Position numbers and translations under genes: made by a program. A DNA stretch of 64,000 nucleotides from Paenalicyclobacillus mengziensis (GTDB lineage: Bacteria > Bacillota > Bacilli > Alicyclobacillales > Alicyclobacillaceae), in assembly GCF_017298635.1 (NCBI RefSeq), contig NZ_CP071182.1, forward strand, positions 2,356,001-2,420,000, written 5' to 3'. Shown piece after piece: positions 25,732 through 34,630 of the stretch. The stretch's first letter is position 1; each line of letters opens with the position of its first letter. Below the pieces are notes generated by a model. That model was given only the letters and a program-made list of their open reading frames with translations. It was not told the DNA's origin and did not search any database.

Positions 25732-26130
25732 GGGGGTACCAGCCTCGCCGTAAGACGCATAAGTATCCTTCGTTGCCGATCCGAGGGGGTACCGACCTGG
25801 CCCTAGGATACAAAAATATATCTAGGGGTTGTGGGTGGGGGGTACCGGATCGGCCATAGGATACGGAATGATTCTTACGATACCCCCTGGGGTTGACGAA
25901 TAAGGATAGGGAAGGTAGCGCTATTTGGGGTGGATACCCCGGGGGGTTAGGCAGTAAGGCAACATTTGATACCTAGTGCCAGCATGATACCCTAGGGGGT
26001 TAGGCGATAGGGCTCAAATTGATATCTGCGTCTCGGCACATACCCCATGGGTTCGTCATCCGAGGCCCACATTAGGGTAACGTCCGGTGCGTAAGGCACA
26101 CAGGTATCGCTATAGGTATCGCTATCGCGT
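25732..26130. repeat. 53-bp-period palindrome array, copy B (tandem duplicate of copy A)
   Basis: This segment repeats copy A at a constant 470-bp offset with only scattered differences over more than 300 bp. The same palindromes recur at 25879, 25933, 25986 and about 26039. High identity implies a recent duplication or maintained homogeneity. A region of about 70 bp before it (25660-25731) is unique. Confidence 0.9.
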
Positions 26131-26177
26131 CCCCAAATATGTCAGCTCGGTGCTCAAGTCGGTGCCGTATCGATCAC

Positions 26178-26211
26178 TTTAATCATTTTAATCATTTTAA
26201 TCATTTCACGC
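26178..26211. repeat. Short tandem repeat (ATTTTAATC, 10-bp period)
   Basis: TTTAATCATT occurs three to four times just after the stop codon of the small minus-strand gene, at the right end of the repeat region. Confidence 0.75.
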
Positions 26212-26398
26212 TTTCCAGGTCGCTGACTTTGAACATCTGGATGAGTGTCTCGGGCAAATCTGAACTCGGTGGTCGATACGTGATCTTCACGTCGCAAACA
26301 GAATCGAGAACAAAAAGGGCTACGCCAATACAACCCGCGAACTCATTATCGGCATCTGGTCGAATCTTCACTTTCTGTCCCGCCCGAAATGGTGTCAT
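26201..26398 (-). CDS. Small hypothetical protein, SH3/KOW-like
   Basis: A 65-residue protein starting at ATG 26398, preceded by GAGGAGGG. It begins TPFRAGQKVKIRPDADNEFA, which resembles small SH3-like or KOW beta-barrel domains where a Gly and an acidic turn follow the KVKIR strand. No membrane segment. It is located 45 bp downstream of the MreB-like gene on the same strand and may be in one operon with it. Specific function unknown. Confidence 0.6.
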   Translation of the reverse strand: MTPFRAGQKVKIRPDADNEFAGCIGVALFVLDSVCDVKITYRPPSSDLPETLIQMFKVSDLESVK

Positions 26399-26443
26399 GC
26401 AGATGACCCTCCTCAGCAAATACATTCACTATACATATTAGAT

Positions 26444-27499
26444 TCAACTCGGTTTTGATACGTTGTCCGGTGATGCTGTTTCTAGGCCTTTGCCGCCTAA
26501 CAGTGATGACAACGGCGACTTCTGAATCCAATCGAGTCCAACGCGGTTGCTTGGGACCTCTTCAGACGCCATTAAGCCACGTATGATGGCCGTCTCAGCC
26601 CCTTCGGCAATGATGATAGGGGCATCAAGCCTTGCTTGGAGTTTTTCGACTAGCCCGTTGACGTTGGCCCCACCGCCAAGCAGCACAATTCCACTTTCAA
26701 TAATGTCGCCGGCGAGTTCCGGCGGGCATTTTGCGAAGACCTGACCCGCCAAGTCCACGATGGAATCGCAATACGCGGTTACCGGATCGTCCACGACGGA
26801 ACGCGGCAGACTGACGGTCCGTGGCAGTCCAGTCTGAAGATCGCGTCCGCTAACTTGAAAGTTTTCCGTCTCACTGTCAAGTGACCAAGTGCGTTTTAAC
26901 ATTTCTGCGGATCGCATGCCGATATGGAAGTGATAATCTCTACGGACTCGATCGATGATGGCATCGTTGATAGCTTGTCCACCCCGACGAAATCCGTCGC
27001 TTGAAACAACACCTTTCAAAGACAGCAACGATACTTCGGTTACACCGCCGCCGAGATTGACAACGAAGCAGCCATTCGGTCCCTCGACAGGAAGCCCGGC
27101 GCCGATAGCGCCGGCAACGCTTGCATTGACAAAACGAACCTTCTTTGCGCCAGCCAATCTTGCGGCGTCTTCCAAAGCTCGAATTTCTACTTGCGTCAGT
27201 TGTGAGGAAATTGCCAAAGTGATAGAAAATCGATGTGCGGCCCATCTTGTCGTGAGGTGCTGGACGCCGTATTTGATGAGCTCCGCGACCGCATCGACCT
27301 TTTGCACAACCCCACCTTCAATCGGAGTGGCAATTTCTATGACATGCGGATTTCTACCTATCATTTCATATGCATCGTTGCCGATTGTAATGCCGCGATT
27401 TCTATCATAGGCAATGACGCTTGGCTCAGCATAAATGGTGTCACTGCCACTTGTCGCCACTCTAAAGTTGGATGTCCCCAAATCGCACAAAATATGCAT
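26444..27499 (-). CDS. MreB/actin-like protein (divergent)
   Basis: A 351-residue actin-fold ATPase of the MreB/Mbl type. Visible features are phosphate-1 DLGTSNFRVA at the N-terminus, the GGxVTEVSLLSL phosphate-2 region following CFVVNLGGG, and the adenosine motif ESGIVLLGGGANVNGL. Residue patterns are more divergent than in housekeeping MreB, and mreC/mreD do not follow, so this is probably an accessory paralog. It may organise wall synthesis, sporulation septa or another filament. AGGAAG precedes the ATG. The next gene upstream on the same strand encodes a lytic transglycosylase, 42 bp away, consistent with a wall-related operon. Confidence 0.85.
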   Translation of the reverse strand: MHILCDLGTSNFRVATSGSDTIYAEPSVIAYDRNRGITIGNDAYEMIGRNPHVIEIATPIEGGVVQKVDAVAELIKYGVQHLTTRWAAHRFSITLAISSQLTQVEIRALEDAARLAGAKKVRFVNASVAGAIGAGLPVEGPNGCFVVNLGGGVTEVSLLSLKGVVSSDGFRRGGQAINDAIIDRVRRDYHFHIGMRSAEMLKRTWSLDSETENFQVSGRDLQTGLPRTVSLPRSVVDDPVTAYCDSIVDLAGQVFAKCPPELAGDIIESGIVLLGGGANVNGLVEKLQARLDAPIIIAEGAETAIIRGLMASEEVPSNRVGLDWIQKSPLSSLLGGKGLETASPDNVSKPS

Positions 27500-27541
27500 A
27501 AAAACACTTCCTATCTTTTTTGTTATCCAATCTTCCCGTTA

Positions 27542-28618
27542 TCAAATTCCGGCTAAGGTTTCTATTTGTCGCACGTAAGTGTGAGAATGGTTATACGCAA
27601 AGATTGCATTCGATGGGTTCGTCCGATAGCCGTCTAGCGCGAGCATGTGTGCTGCTGTATAAATCGCGTCGTCAACGTTCTCGATGTTTGGGGGTCCACT
27701 TTGTCCAGGAGCCGTAACACCATATTCCGCAAAGGTGCCCGGAAGAAATTGCATGGGCCCCTTTGCTCCTTCACTGCTGACCGGGCAGTCAGATATCCGA
27801 AAGTCGGTTTCAGTCTTATGAATGGCAGCGAGGACCGTCCAGGGAATGCCATAGCGGCTGCCAGCTGCTTGATACACCGGAATGAGGCTGGCTGGTGCAC
27901 CTGTGATGTTTACAGTGCCCGCAGGTGCAGCAGGTGCAGTCACTGTTGTCCTCGCTAGAACTTTGGCCGGCCTCACAGCTTTGACAGGAGCATGCTGTGC
28001 CTTTTGGTGAATGGGTGCGTGTCTTGGCATTGTTTCCGCTGACATCGGCTTTGTCTTCGGAACGGTTGGGGGTGGCACCGGTTGGAAGACGGCTTGCGTC
28101 AGTTTGTGTTTCTGTTTCAGGACAGCCACGACGAGGGTGTCTTGTGCAGCGTTTTCCCACATGGGAGTGTTGGTTGACGGATGTGCAAATTGCTGAGATG
28201 CCGAGGCTGTATGTGTCGGCGTGCAAGCAAGTGGCTGCTGAAGCAGGGGATTTATCGCTTCAGATCTGTCCGAAATCAAGGCTGGCGGGAGTACGTCGAG
28301 TTTCATGGTGTCCGAAATAACCGCCTTCGCAACACTGGTGTTTGATAAGGATACGCGTTGGGGCTGAGGAGCAGATGGCACAGGATTTGACGATCTCGCT
28401 ATGGTCGCCTGCATCACGTTTGTCGATCTCGCTATGGCCGCCGGCATGTCGTACGACACAGCATCTACAGACGTTGCAGACGCCCCATGCATGGATGGTA
28501 CAAGAGACCCATGTCCTCGGGATGAGTCAGAGACTGCTGTCGACCAAGCTGAAACAGCGGAAGCGAATAAACAAACAGCACCCGTCCCAGTCAAGAGGGC
28601 ATAACGAAAGCTATTCAT
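27542..28618 (-). CDS. Secreted lytic transglycosylase (SLT-type)
   Basis: A 358-residue exported wall enzyme. The N-terminus has a signal peptide (basic start, hydrophobic stretch to about residue 25). A long low-complexity Ser/Thr/Pro/Ala region (about 30-240) links to a C-terminal goose-type/SLT domain (about 245-358). The catalytic Glu is in IHKTETDF, followed by the SSEGAKGPMQFLPGTFAEYG and AHMLALDGYRTNPSNAIFAYNHS motifs. It cleaves peptidoglycan glycan strands to anhydromuropeptides. GGGAG precedes the ATG at 28618. It is the first gene of the pair with the MreB-like protein. Confidence 0.88.
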   Translation of the reverse strand: MNSFRYALLTGTGAVCLFASAVSAWSTAVSDSSRGHGSLVPSMHGASATSVDAVSYDMPAAIARSTNVMQATIARSSNPVPSAPQPQRVSLSNTSVAKAVISDTMKLDVLPPALISDRSEAINPLLQQPLACTPTHTASASQQFAHPSTNTPMWENAAQDTLVVAVLKQKHKLTQAVFQPVPPPTVPKTKPMSAETMPRHAPIHQKAQHAPVKAVRPAKVLARTTVTAPAAPAGTVNITGAPASLIPVYQAAGSRYGIPWTVLAAIHKTETDFRISDCPVSSEGAKGPMQFLPGTFAEYGVTAPGQSGPPNIENVDDAIYTAAHMLALDGYRTNPSNAIFAYNHSHTYVRQIETLAGI

Positions 28619-28994
28619 TTAATCTCCCTTCTATCGCCTGCGAGGTTAGTTGACGGATTCGGGCAGAAAGGTTGCCCTGGACGCGGTAGCGTCCTTCACC
28701 CCAAGAGAAGAGATCCCCCGCCCAATCATGGTTCGGCGCATTCCGGTGTGACGTTAAAACCTGTTTCAGACGTTAAAACTCGTTTCAAAGGTCTGTAAAT
28801 CTCTGCGACCTTTCGAACCAACAATCGAACCAACAATCGAACCAACAATCGAACCAACAATCGTAGAAAAATTCTAAAGCCCAAACTGAGCGATAGCGGA
28901 CAGGTTATCTACCATCTACCAGACATAATTTCGATGTCTAGTTTCGTTATTTGACCGTCGAAATTTGCTGCAAATCATGGAAAAACGTCGACGT
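28619..28994. other. Non-coding gap with tandem repeats
   Basis: This 376-bp gap holds a direct repeat (GACGTTAAAACCTGTTTCA, twice, near 28750-28785) and about four copies of a 12-bp unit (GAACCAACAATC) at about 28815-28863. No credible gene. It should include the promoter of the transglycosylase operon at its left end. Confidence 0.65.
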
Positions 28995-30251
28995 TTACCC
29001 CGTCACGGATAACTTACTGCTCGTTGGTGCATCTTTTGTGTGTTTGCGCGTTGTGGCAGTGATGGTGATGGCGAGTAGAAACAGAACGCCTGCGCCCGCA
29101 AATGGGCCAAATAGGCCCGCTCGCGTGAGCGCCGAAGCAATGCCAGGTCCAACGATGCCTCCTACGTAAAGTGGAAGATACACTAGGTTCATGGCTGTAC
29201 TTCGATGTGTTTCAGGAATCCGTGTGGAAAATAGCGCAAAGACCATCGCCCCGCCGATACTGTAACCTGCGCTGAACACGGTCAGTCCTAAGGTAAAAAA
29301 GGCCACACTATGGGATAAGCCGAGCACGAGTACAGCTGGAAGTGAGCCGATAAACGATGCCATTAGGATCCGGTTGAAGCCAATCTTATCACCAATCCGT
29401 CCTGCAACGACCGTGATGACAGCACCGATGACAGCAGCGAATCCCATCAATCCTCCGATGGACATGGTTGTCGATACCGAGTGCAAGGGGAGGCGTTCAA
29501 TCGCAATGGGGAGGTAGGGGTTCACCATCTGCCGGGCCATCATCAAAACCGTATAAATCGCGAATAAGGTCCATGTCACAGGCAGACTGAACGTAAAGCG
29601 GATGGAGCGCCACGCAGTCGCCCAAGCGGACTCTTGTGCGTTTTTCATCCCTGCCGCATGCTGTCCAGCGAGCACGGGCTGATGGTAGAACACAAGAAGC
29701 ATAGAACCTGTTAGGAAAGACAGTGCGCCATCGAGCATGTATAATCCGTGCAAATTCAGCAGGTGAAGCCCCGTGATAACACCGCCGACGAGCGGTCCTC
29801 CCGCCATTCCAATCGAAGACGATACGCTGAAGACGGAGACGGCAAACCCTACACGTTTATCGGGAGTGGCCTGGCGGATTGCGGCGAGCATAATGCCCGT
29901 GTTTCCAAGCTGAAACCCGACCAACATCATGGCGGCAAAGACCCCGACGAGAGAATGGCTGAGACCGAGAGTGACGAAAACCAACATTTCGACATAAGCA
30001 CTGCGAATCACGACCATCTTTCCACCGTAGCGCTGTGCCCAAACACCCCACAGCGGAACCAGCGGCAGACCGACAACGAATGTCACCGCAGACAGGACAC
30101 CAACCCATGTTTCCACGTGGGAAACATGCATCGACTGTAAATACACAGGCATAAAGGCAAACACGTGGCTCATGGACATCGATTCCACTGCCGACGTGAT
30201 GAAAAATAAGATGAGGGCAACTTGCCAGCGTGTGTTGTGCGTATTTTTCAC
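28995..30251 (-). CDS. MFS transporter
   Basis: A 418-residue major facilitator of drug-exporter type, with about twelve membrane segments and the inter-TM2-3 loop motif near LVPLWGVWAQRYGGKM. The repeat GRIGDKIGFNRI lies at the equivalent place in the second half. It may export drugs or small metabolites. It stands alone, with no adjacent regulator. Substrate unknown. Confidence 0.9.
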   Translation of the reverse strand: MKNTHNTRWQVALILFFITSAVESMSMSHVFAFMPVYLQSMHVSHVETWVGVLSAVTFVVGLPLVPLWGVWAQRYGGKMVVIRSAYVEMLVFVTLGLSHSLVGVFAAMMLVGFQLGNTGIMLAAIRQATPDKRVGFAVSVFSVSSSIGMAGGPLVGGVITGLHLLNLHGLYMLDGALSFLTGSMLLVFYHQPVLAGQHAAGMKNAQESAWATAWRSIRFTFSLPVTWTLFAIYTVLMMARQMVNPYLPIAIERLPLHSVSTTMSIGGLMGFAAVIGAVITVVAGRIGDKIGFNRILMASFIGSLPAVLVLGLSHSVAFFTLGLTVFSAGYSIGGAMVFALFSTRIPETHRSTAMNLVYLPLYVGGIVGPGIASALTRAGLFGPFAGAGVLFLLAITITATTRKHTKDAPTSSKLSVTG

Positions 30252-30498
30252 GGTTATGAGAACCTCCGGATAGTGTCGTACACATCGCTGATGGTACCAG
30301 ATTCGAGAGCGTTCCTGAATATCTAATTTCTGGCCGTGCGGTACAGACAGACGACAGGTTGATACCCTTTGTCAGTCGATGTCATAAATGGACGCGCTTT
30401 GAAAGGTAAAGCAGGGAACTGACCCATGCAAAGTGGGGGAGACCTTCATATGATCCAACGTACGTAGGACAGACCTGGGAAGTTAGGGGGTGAAAAAC

Positions 30499-31347
30499 GT
30501 GTCACAGGCGAATATTCCGAGTATGACTCCGACCATTTCACTGTCACTCGGTCAAAGCATTACAATGCTGCTTGATTCGATTGCACTGGAAGAACTTGCG
30601 CTCGCGCACCTCATGAACGCAGAGGCGGAAAAGACGGAGATGTCCATCGGGACGCTCGTTGGCGCAGTCTCGCTGTCGCCAACCGTCGTTACGGTTACCG
30701 ACCTTCAGAGGATGAATAAAAGCGTGCGTGCGACTCTGCAAGATGTCATCAACAAGGAAATCCTGCTCGAGTTTAAATTTGAGAACGTGCTGAGTATTGT
30801 GTCAGGCGGGGGACTACGATGCCCGCTTACACGCGGAAAAACAAGGGGATTCTGGCAAAGCAATCCTGGCCATGCGATTCTCGACCCGAACAACACTAAC
30901 TTGCTTTCAAAAGGACCGGTGACGCTCGGTATCGTTGGTACCGATTTCCGAAGTGTTACGGTGGAGTTTGTTTCCAACCCCACTCCGGGCTCCGATACGG
31001 TAAATTCCGACGATATTCTTAAAGGCAATTACTGCTCATTGGCGGGCAGTAACTGTGGAAGTTTGAGCGACAACCTCCAGTCCGGCACCCTGGAAACGCT
31101 GATGGCTCAGACGCTGGCTTTGACGTACAATATCGAGTACATTCCATGTTACAGCGGTCAGACTGTCGCCGAGCTTGGCTGTGCGGGCTTTCTCGATGAT
31201 TTAAGCCTATCTCCTGACTCCACAGTCAACGATGTTTTGAACCTGGCGAATTCTCTGATTGCCAACAGTCTGTCAGGAGGGACTACCACGCAAAGCCAGG
31301 CGGGTGCCATGAATTCACTGCTTGGTGATTGTCTGAACCAGGAGTAA
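30499..31347 (+). CDS. Possible spore-surface protein, hypothetical
   Basis: A 282-residue protein starting at GTG 30499, 6 bases after GGGGGTG. The N-terminus has SIALEELALAHLMNAEAEK, which resembles the segment found in Bacillus exosporium or coat-associated proteins (SIALEEL-x-HIINAEGEK type). The C-terminal part (about 90-250) is rich in Gly/Ser/Asn with several Cys (CPLTRG, YCSLAGSNCG, IPCYSGQTVAELGCAGF) that could form disulfides. It lacks a signal peptide, as spore-layer proteins often do. I do not recognise an enzymatic domain. The spore-surface role is inferred from the N-terminal segment only. Confidence 0.6.
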   Translation: MSQANIPSMTPTISLSLGQSITMLLDSIALEELALAHLMNAEAEKTEMSIGTLVGAVSLSPTVVTVTDLQRMNKSVRATLQDVINKEILLEFKFENVLSIVSGGGLRCPLTRGKTRGFWQSNPGHAILDPNNTNLLSKGPVTLGIVGTDFRSVTVEFVSNPTPGSDTVNSDDILKGNYCSLAGSNCGSLSDNLQSGTLETLMAQTLALTYNIEYIPCYSGQTVAELGCAGFLDDLSLSPDSTVNDVLNLANSLIANSLSGGTTTQSQAGAMNSLLGDCLNQE

Positions 31348-31360
31348 CCAGAGCAAAACG

Positions 31361-31397
31361 AAAAGCCTGACCAGTGCTCGGGGTTCAGGCTTTTTTT
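31361..31397 (+). terminator. Rho-independent terminator
   Basis: AAAGCCTGA pairs with TTCAGGCTTT around a 12-14 base loop and is followed by seven T. It lies 14 bp after the stop of the spore-surface-like gene. Confidence 0.9.
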
Positions 31398-31658
31398 CAT
31401 GGCTCTGAACAGCGAACCTGAGTACCCTATTTTGTCGAATGTGATTACATAAAATACAATTGGTGTCGGGGATGCAGCCTTAACGGCATCTCTCGCCAGA
31501 GACCCTTCTGTGCGTCCCTGCCTGGAACTCTCCACAACGCCCCCCCACAAAGGAAGACCCTATAACGGAAGCTGAAACGGAAGCTGAAATGGAAGCTGAA
31601 ATGGAAGCTCCCACAACGGAATACCCCACAACGGTTACTCCAATACGAAAGCTGCGAA
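31398..31658. other. Non-coding gap with a 12-bp tandem repeat
   Basis: No gene is seen. GGAAGCTGAAAC/GGAAGCTGAAAT is repeated three and a half times at 31567-31608. The htpG promoter begins at 31659. Confidence 0.6.
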
Positions 31659-31724
31659 TTGACGAGAATCGATGGATATGTAAAATAATCATTGTTGTTA
31701 GCACTTTGGGGATACGAGTGCTAA
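31659..31724 (+). promoter_or_regulatory. htpG promoter with CIRCE operator (HrcA site)
   Basis: A -35 TTGACG (31659-31664) and a -10 TAAAAT (31681-31686) are 16 bp apart. Just downstream of the expected start lies TTAGCACTT-N9-GAGTGCTAA (31698-31724), a CIRCE inverted repeat with one mismatch in the left arm. CIRCE is bound by HrcA and usually controls groESL and dnaK. Here it predicts heat-shock repression of htpG by HrcA. Confidence 0.92.
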
Positions 31725-31814
31725 TTGTATGTGCGTTTCTCGAGTATTATCTATGTCAGCGATGTCTTCCACAAAACCACGGATTAAAGAGACAAGTCGA
31801 AAGGGGAAACTTCA

Positions 31815-33695
31815 ATGGAAAAAACGCCATTCAAAGCGGAATCGCAGCGGCTGCTCGACATGATGATCCACTCCATCTACTCGCACAAGGAAATCTTTTT
31901 GCGGGAGTTGATCTCGAATGCCAGCGATGCGATTGACAAAATCTATTACAAAGCGCTGACGGACGACACCCTGGCGTTTGATAAGGACAATTACTATATT
32001 CAGGTGATGGCGGACAAGGAGAACCGGACTTTGGCGGTCTTGGATACCGGCATCGGCATGACAAAGGAAGAGTTGGAAGACAATCTCGGCGTCATTGCGC
32101 AGAGCGGATCGCTCGCCTTTAAACGGGACAATGAGGTGGAAGACGAGCACGGTATCATCGGACAATTCGGTGTAGGCTTTTACTCGGCATTCATGGTTGC
32201 CGACGTGGTTACGGTCATCACCCGTGCACTGGGCAGCGACACGGCATACAAATGGGAGTCAGCCGGGGTCGACGGATACACGATTGAACCCGTCGACAAG
32301 GAGACCGTGGGTACGGAAATCATTCTTAAAATCAAAGAAAACACAGAAGATGAGCATTACGACGAGTATCTTGACGAGTACAGGCTTCGCTCGATTATCA
32401 AGAAGTACTCCGATTTCATCCGTTATCCAATCAAGATGGAAGTGACCCGGCAACGGCCGAAAGAGGGCAGCGAAGACGAGTTTGAGGAATACCGCGAAGA
32501 AGAGACTGTGAACAGCATGGTCCCCATCTGGAGAAAGAACAAGAGTGAACTGACGGATGAGGACTATGAAAAGTTTTACATGGAGAAGCATTACGGCTTT
32601 GACAAGCCGCTCGCCCATCTTCACATCAGCGTCGACGGTGCCGTAAGGTATAATGCCATCTTGTACATCCCAGAGCGGGCGCCTTTTGATTACTATACGA
32701 AGGAATACGAAAAAGGGCTCGAGCTTTATTCGAACGGTGTGCTCATCATGAGCAAAGCCCCGGATTTGCTGCCTGACTACTACAGTTTTGTCAAAGGTAT
32801 GGTGGATTCGGAAGACCTTTCGCTCAACATTTCCAGAGAAATTTTGCAACAGGACAAGCAATTGAAGCTGATTGCGAAAAACATTAAGAACAAGATCACC
32901 AAGGAATTGGAGCGGCTACAGAAAGACGACAGGGAGAAGTATGAGACTTTTTACAAGGTCTTCGGTACGCAGCTTAAATACGGGGCTTACAGCGACTATG
33001 GCAGCAATAAAGAAGACCTGCAAGATTTACTCATGTTCTACTCGTCAAAGGAAAAGAAACTGGTGACCTTGGCTGAGTATGTCTCAAGGATGCCAGAGGA
33101 TCAAAAGTACATCTACTATGCTTCGGGTGAGACATACGACCGGATCGACAAACTGCCTCAGACGGAACTTGTATCCGAGAAAGGCTACGAGATTCTGTAC
33201 TTTATCGAAGACGTCGACGAGTTTGCCATCAAAATGCTGATGACATACAAAGAAAAGGAATTCCGGTCCGTCTCAAGCGGGGATTTGGGAATTGATGCGG
33301 ACGACAGTAAAGACGAGTCGGATGGGGAGAGTGAAAACAAGGCCCTGTTTGACGAGATGAAAAGTATCCTCGGTGACAAAGTTAAGGATGTGCGCGTGTC
33401 CAAGCGGTTAAAAAATCATCCTGTGTGTTTGACGGCTGACGGGGACATCACGATTGAGATGGAAAAGGTACTGCGCACCATGCCAAACAACCAGGACGTG
33501 AAAGCCGAAAGGGTGCTTGAACTGAACATCCACCACGAGGTGTTTGAGTCCCTGAAGGCCGCCTATGAAAACGACAAAGACAAGCTGCGCCTCTTTACGA
33601 GTCTGCTTTACAACCAGGCTCTATTGATTGAAGGGCTTCCGATTGACGATCCGGTGGATTTCACCAACGACATCTGTAAAGTCATGGTGTCGTAA
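31815..33695 (+). CDS. htpG: Molecular chaperone HtpG (Hsp90)
   Basis: A full-length 626-residue bacterial Hsp90. The GHKL ATPase domain (about 1-220) shows [27 protein letters not shown] and [15 protein letters not shown]. The middle domain has the catalytic-loop Arg in [11 protein letters not shown]. The C-terminal dimerisation domain follows an acidic Asp/Ser/Glu-rich linker near residue 495. It is a cytosolic ATP-dependent chaperone. AAAGGGG precedes the ATG. It is a single-gene unit with its own CIRCE-controlled promoter and a strong terminator. Confidence 0.97.
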   Translation: MEKTPFKAESQRLLDMMIHSIYSHKEIFLRELISNASDAIDKIYYKALTDDTLAFDKDNYYIQVMADKENRTLAVLDTGIGMTKEELEDNLGVIAQSGSLAFKRDNEVEDEHGIIGQFGVGFYSAFMVADVVTVITRALGSDTAYKWESAGVDGYTIEPVDKETVGTEIILKIKENTEDEHYDEYLDEYRLRSIIKKYSDFIRYPIKMEVTRQRPKEGSEDEFEEYREEETVNSMVPIWRKNKSELTDEDYEKFYMEKHYGFDKPLAHLHISVDGAVRYNAILYIPERAPFDYYTKEYEKGLELYSNGVLIMSKAPDLLPDYYSFVKGMVDSEDLSLNISREILQQDKQLKLIAKNIKNKITKELERLQKDDREKYETFYKVFGTQLKYGAYSDYGSNKEDLQDLLMFYSSKEKKLVTLAEYVSRMPEDQKYIYYASGETYDRIDKLPQTELVSEKGYEILYFIEDVDEFAIKMLMTYKEKEFRSVSSGDLGIDADDSKDESDGESENKALFDEMKSILGDKVKDVRVSKRLKNHPVCLTADGDITIEMEKVLRTMPNNQDVKAERVLELNIHHEVFESLKAAYENDKDKLRLFTSLLYNQALLIEGLPIDDPVDFTNDICKVMVS

Positions 33696-33771
33696 CAAAG
33701 CGAGTGAGCCAGCTTTGTCTCGGCAAGCTTGCCGTGTGCCAGCGATAGTGGAAAAACAGGAATTCACATTG

Positions 33772-33812
33772 TCGAGGAAGCCATCGTTTTGGGGCTTCCT
33801 CGACGTTCCTTT
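33772..33812 (+). terminator. htpG terminator
   Basis: TCGAGGAAGCC (33772-33782) pairs perfectly with GGCTTCCTCGA (33793-33803), followed by CGTTCCTTTT. Confidence 0.88.
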
Positions 33813-33910
33813 TCACTCACTTCTGCGTGTTTCACCCACTTCCGCCTGCCTATGTCTTCCTCGTCTATCATCCACTCCCGCGTATAACCAACTCGCACCC
33901 AGTCACCGCA

Positions 33911-34118
33911 ATAAAGCGCTCTGGAAGCGTTATTAGGCTTGAAACCATCCTCGCTGGCAAGGAATAACGCGCTCTGGAAGCGTTAAGTTCACAGCTTGGG
34001 CAAATAACACGTTGTAGAAGCGTTATCACCTCCGCTTTAGACAATAACGCGACAGGAGCGCGTTATTTCCACTGAACCTGTTTCCGGTAGGTTGAATAAC
34101 GCATTGCCAGCGCGTTAT
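33911..34118 (+). repeat. Five-palindrome 210-bp element, copy 3
   Basis: Third copy, same orientation as copy 2. The five 23-bp palindromes are present in the same order; spacers such as GGCAAGGA and CCACTGAACCTGTTTCC are shared. It is more diverged from the others in unit 1 and unit 5. It lies between htpG and the thiazole-peptide precursor. The segments 33813-33910 and 34119-34199 on either side show no gene. Confidence 0.85.
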
Positions 34119-34199
34119 CTGCCAAAGTCCGTAAGTTCCGAGCAGCGAATTTGAAAAATGGGTTTTTGACGCGAGGTATGGGCCTTTACGTCCATTTGG

Positions 34200-34229
34200 C
34201 CACGTTTCATACATTGACAGCAAACGTGG
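34200..34229. promoter_or_regulatory. Palindrome over a candidate -35 upstream of the TOMM precursor
   Basis: CCACGTTT and AAACGTGG form perfect 8-bp arms around 14 bases that include TTGACA (34214-34219). This lies 90 bp before the precursor start and could be an operator. No good -10 hexamer was found at the right spacing, so the promoter itself is uncertain. Confidence 0.45.
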
Positions 34230-34318
34230 TGGTAACGTCACGGACATTCTGGGCAATTTGGGGACAGACGTATGTGATTTGTTCAGTCAATGTCAGTTCC
34301 TGGAATGGGGGTGGGCGA

Positions 34319-34537
34319 ATGGACGACTTTAAGAAGGACATTCAGAAGCTTGACCTTGGCGATCTGCATGCAGGACAGGTAAATCCGAGTGAAAAGACGG
34401 GTAAATACGACACGGTACTTGTGCAGTGCGGCGGATGCTTCCGTTGCGGTGGGTGTTTCCGCTGCGGTGGCTGCGGTGGTTGCTTCGGCTGCTTCGGTTG
34501 TGCTGGGTGCTTCCGTTGTGGCGGCTGTTTCTGGTAG
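34319..34537 (+). CDS. Heterocycloanthracin-like thiazole peptide (TOMM) precursor
   Basis: A 72-residue RiPP precursor. Residues 1-36 are a charged leader starting MDDFKKDIQKLDLGDLHAGQ, similar in style to heterocycloanthracin leaders. The core (37-72) consists of exactly twelve Cys-X-X triplets with Gly, Phe, Arg or Ala at the X positions and no Ser or Thr, ending in Phe-Trp. The maturation enzymes encoded just downstream (cyclodehydratase, FMN dehydrogenase) would turn the Cys residues into thiazoles or thiazolines. The ATG at 34319 follows GGGGGTGGG. The frame extends upstream but without a ribosome site. Heterocycloanthracin relatives in Bacillus are presumed bacteriocins; the activity of this one is unknown. 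Confidence 0.9.
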   Translation: MDDFKKDIQKLDLGDLHAGQVNPSEKTGKYDTVLVQCGGCFRCGGCFRCGGCGGCFGCFGCAGCFRCGGCFW

Positions 34538-34630
34538 GTACTTCCGGTAGCTGCTTCTGGTCAACTCACGGGCAGAGATGCCGCGCTGCGGTACCCGCGC
34601 TGCGGTACCCGCGTGCACATCTATCCCATT

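Noticed and set aside
25262-26130. CRISPR array
   Set aside because: Repeats are short, degenerate palindromes with variable flanks and a 470-bp duplication also copies the 'spacers'; there are no cas genes.
34283-34618. Thr/Ala-rich minus-strand ORF opposite the TOMM precursor
   Set aside because: Its composition is the mirror of the Cys-Gly codons of the precursor; no ribosome site.
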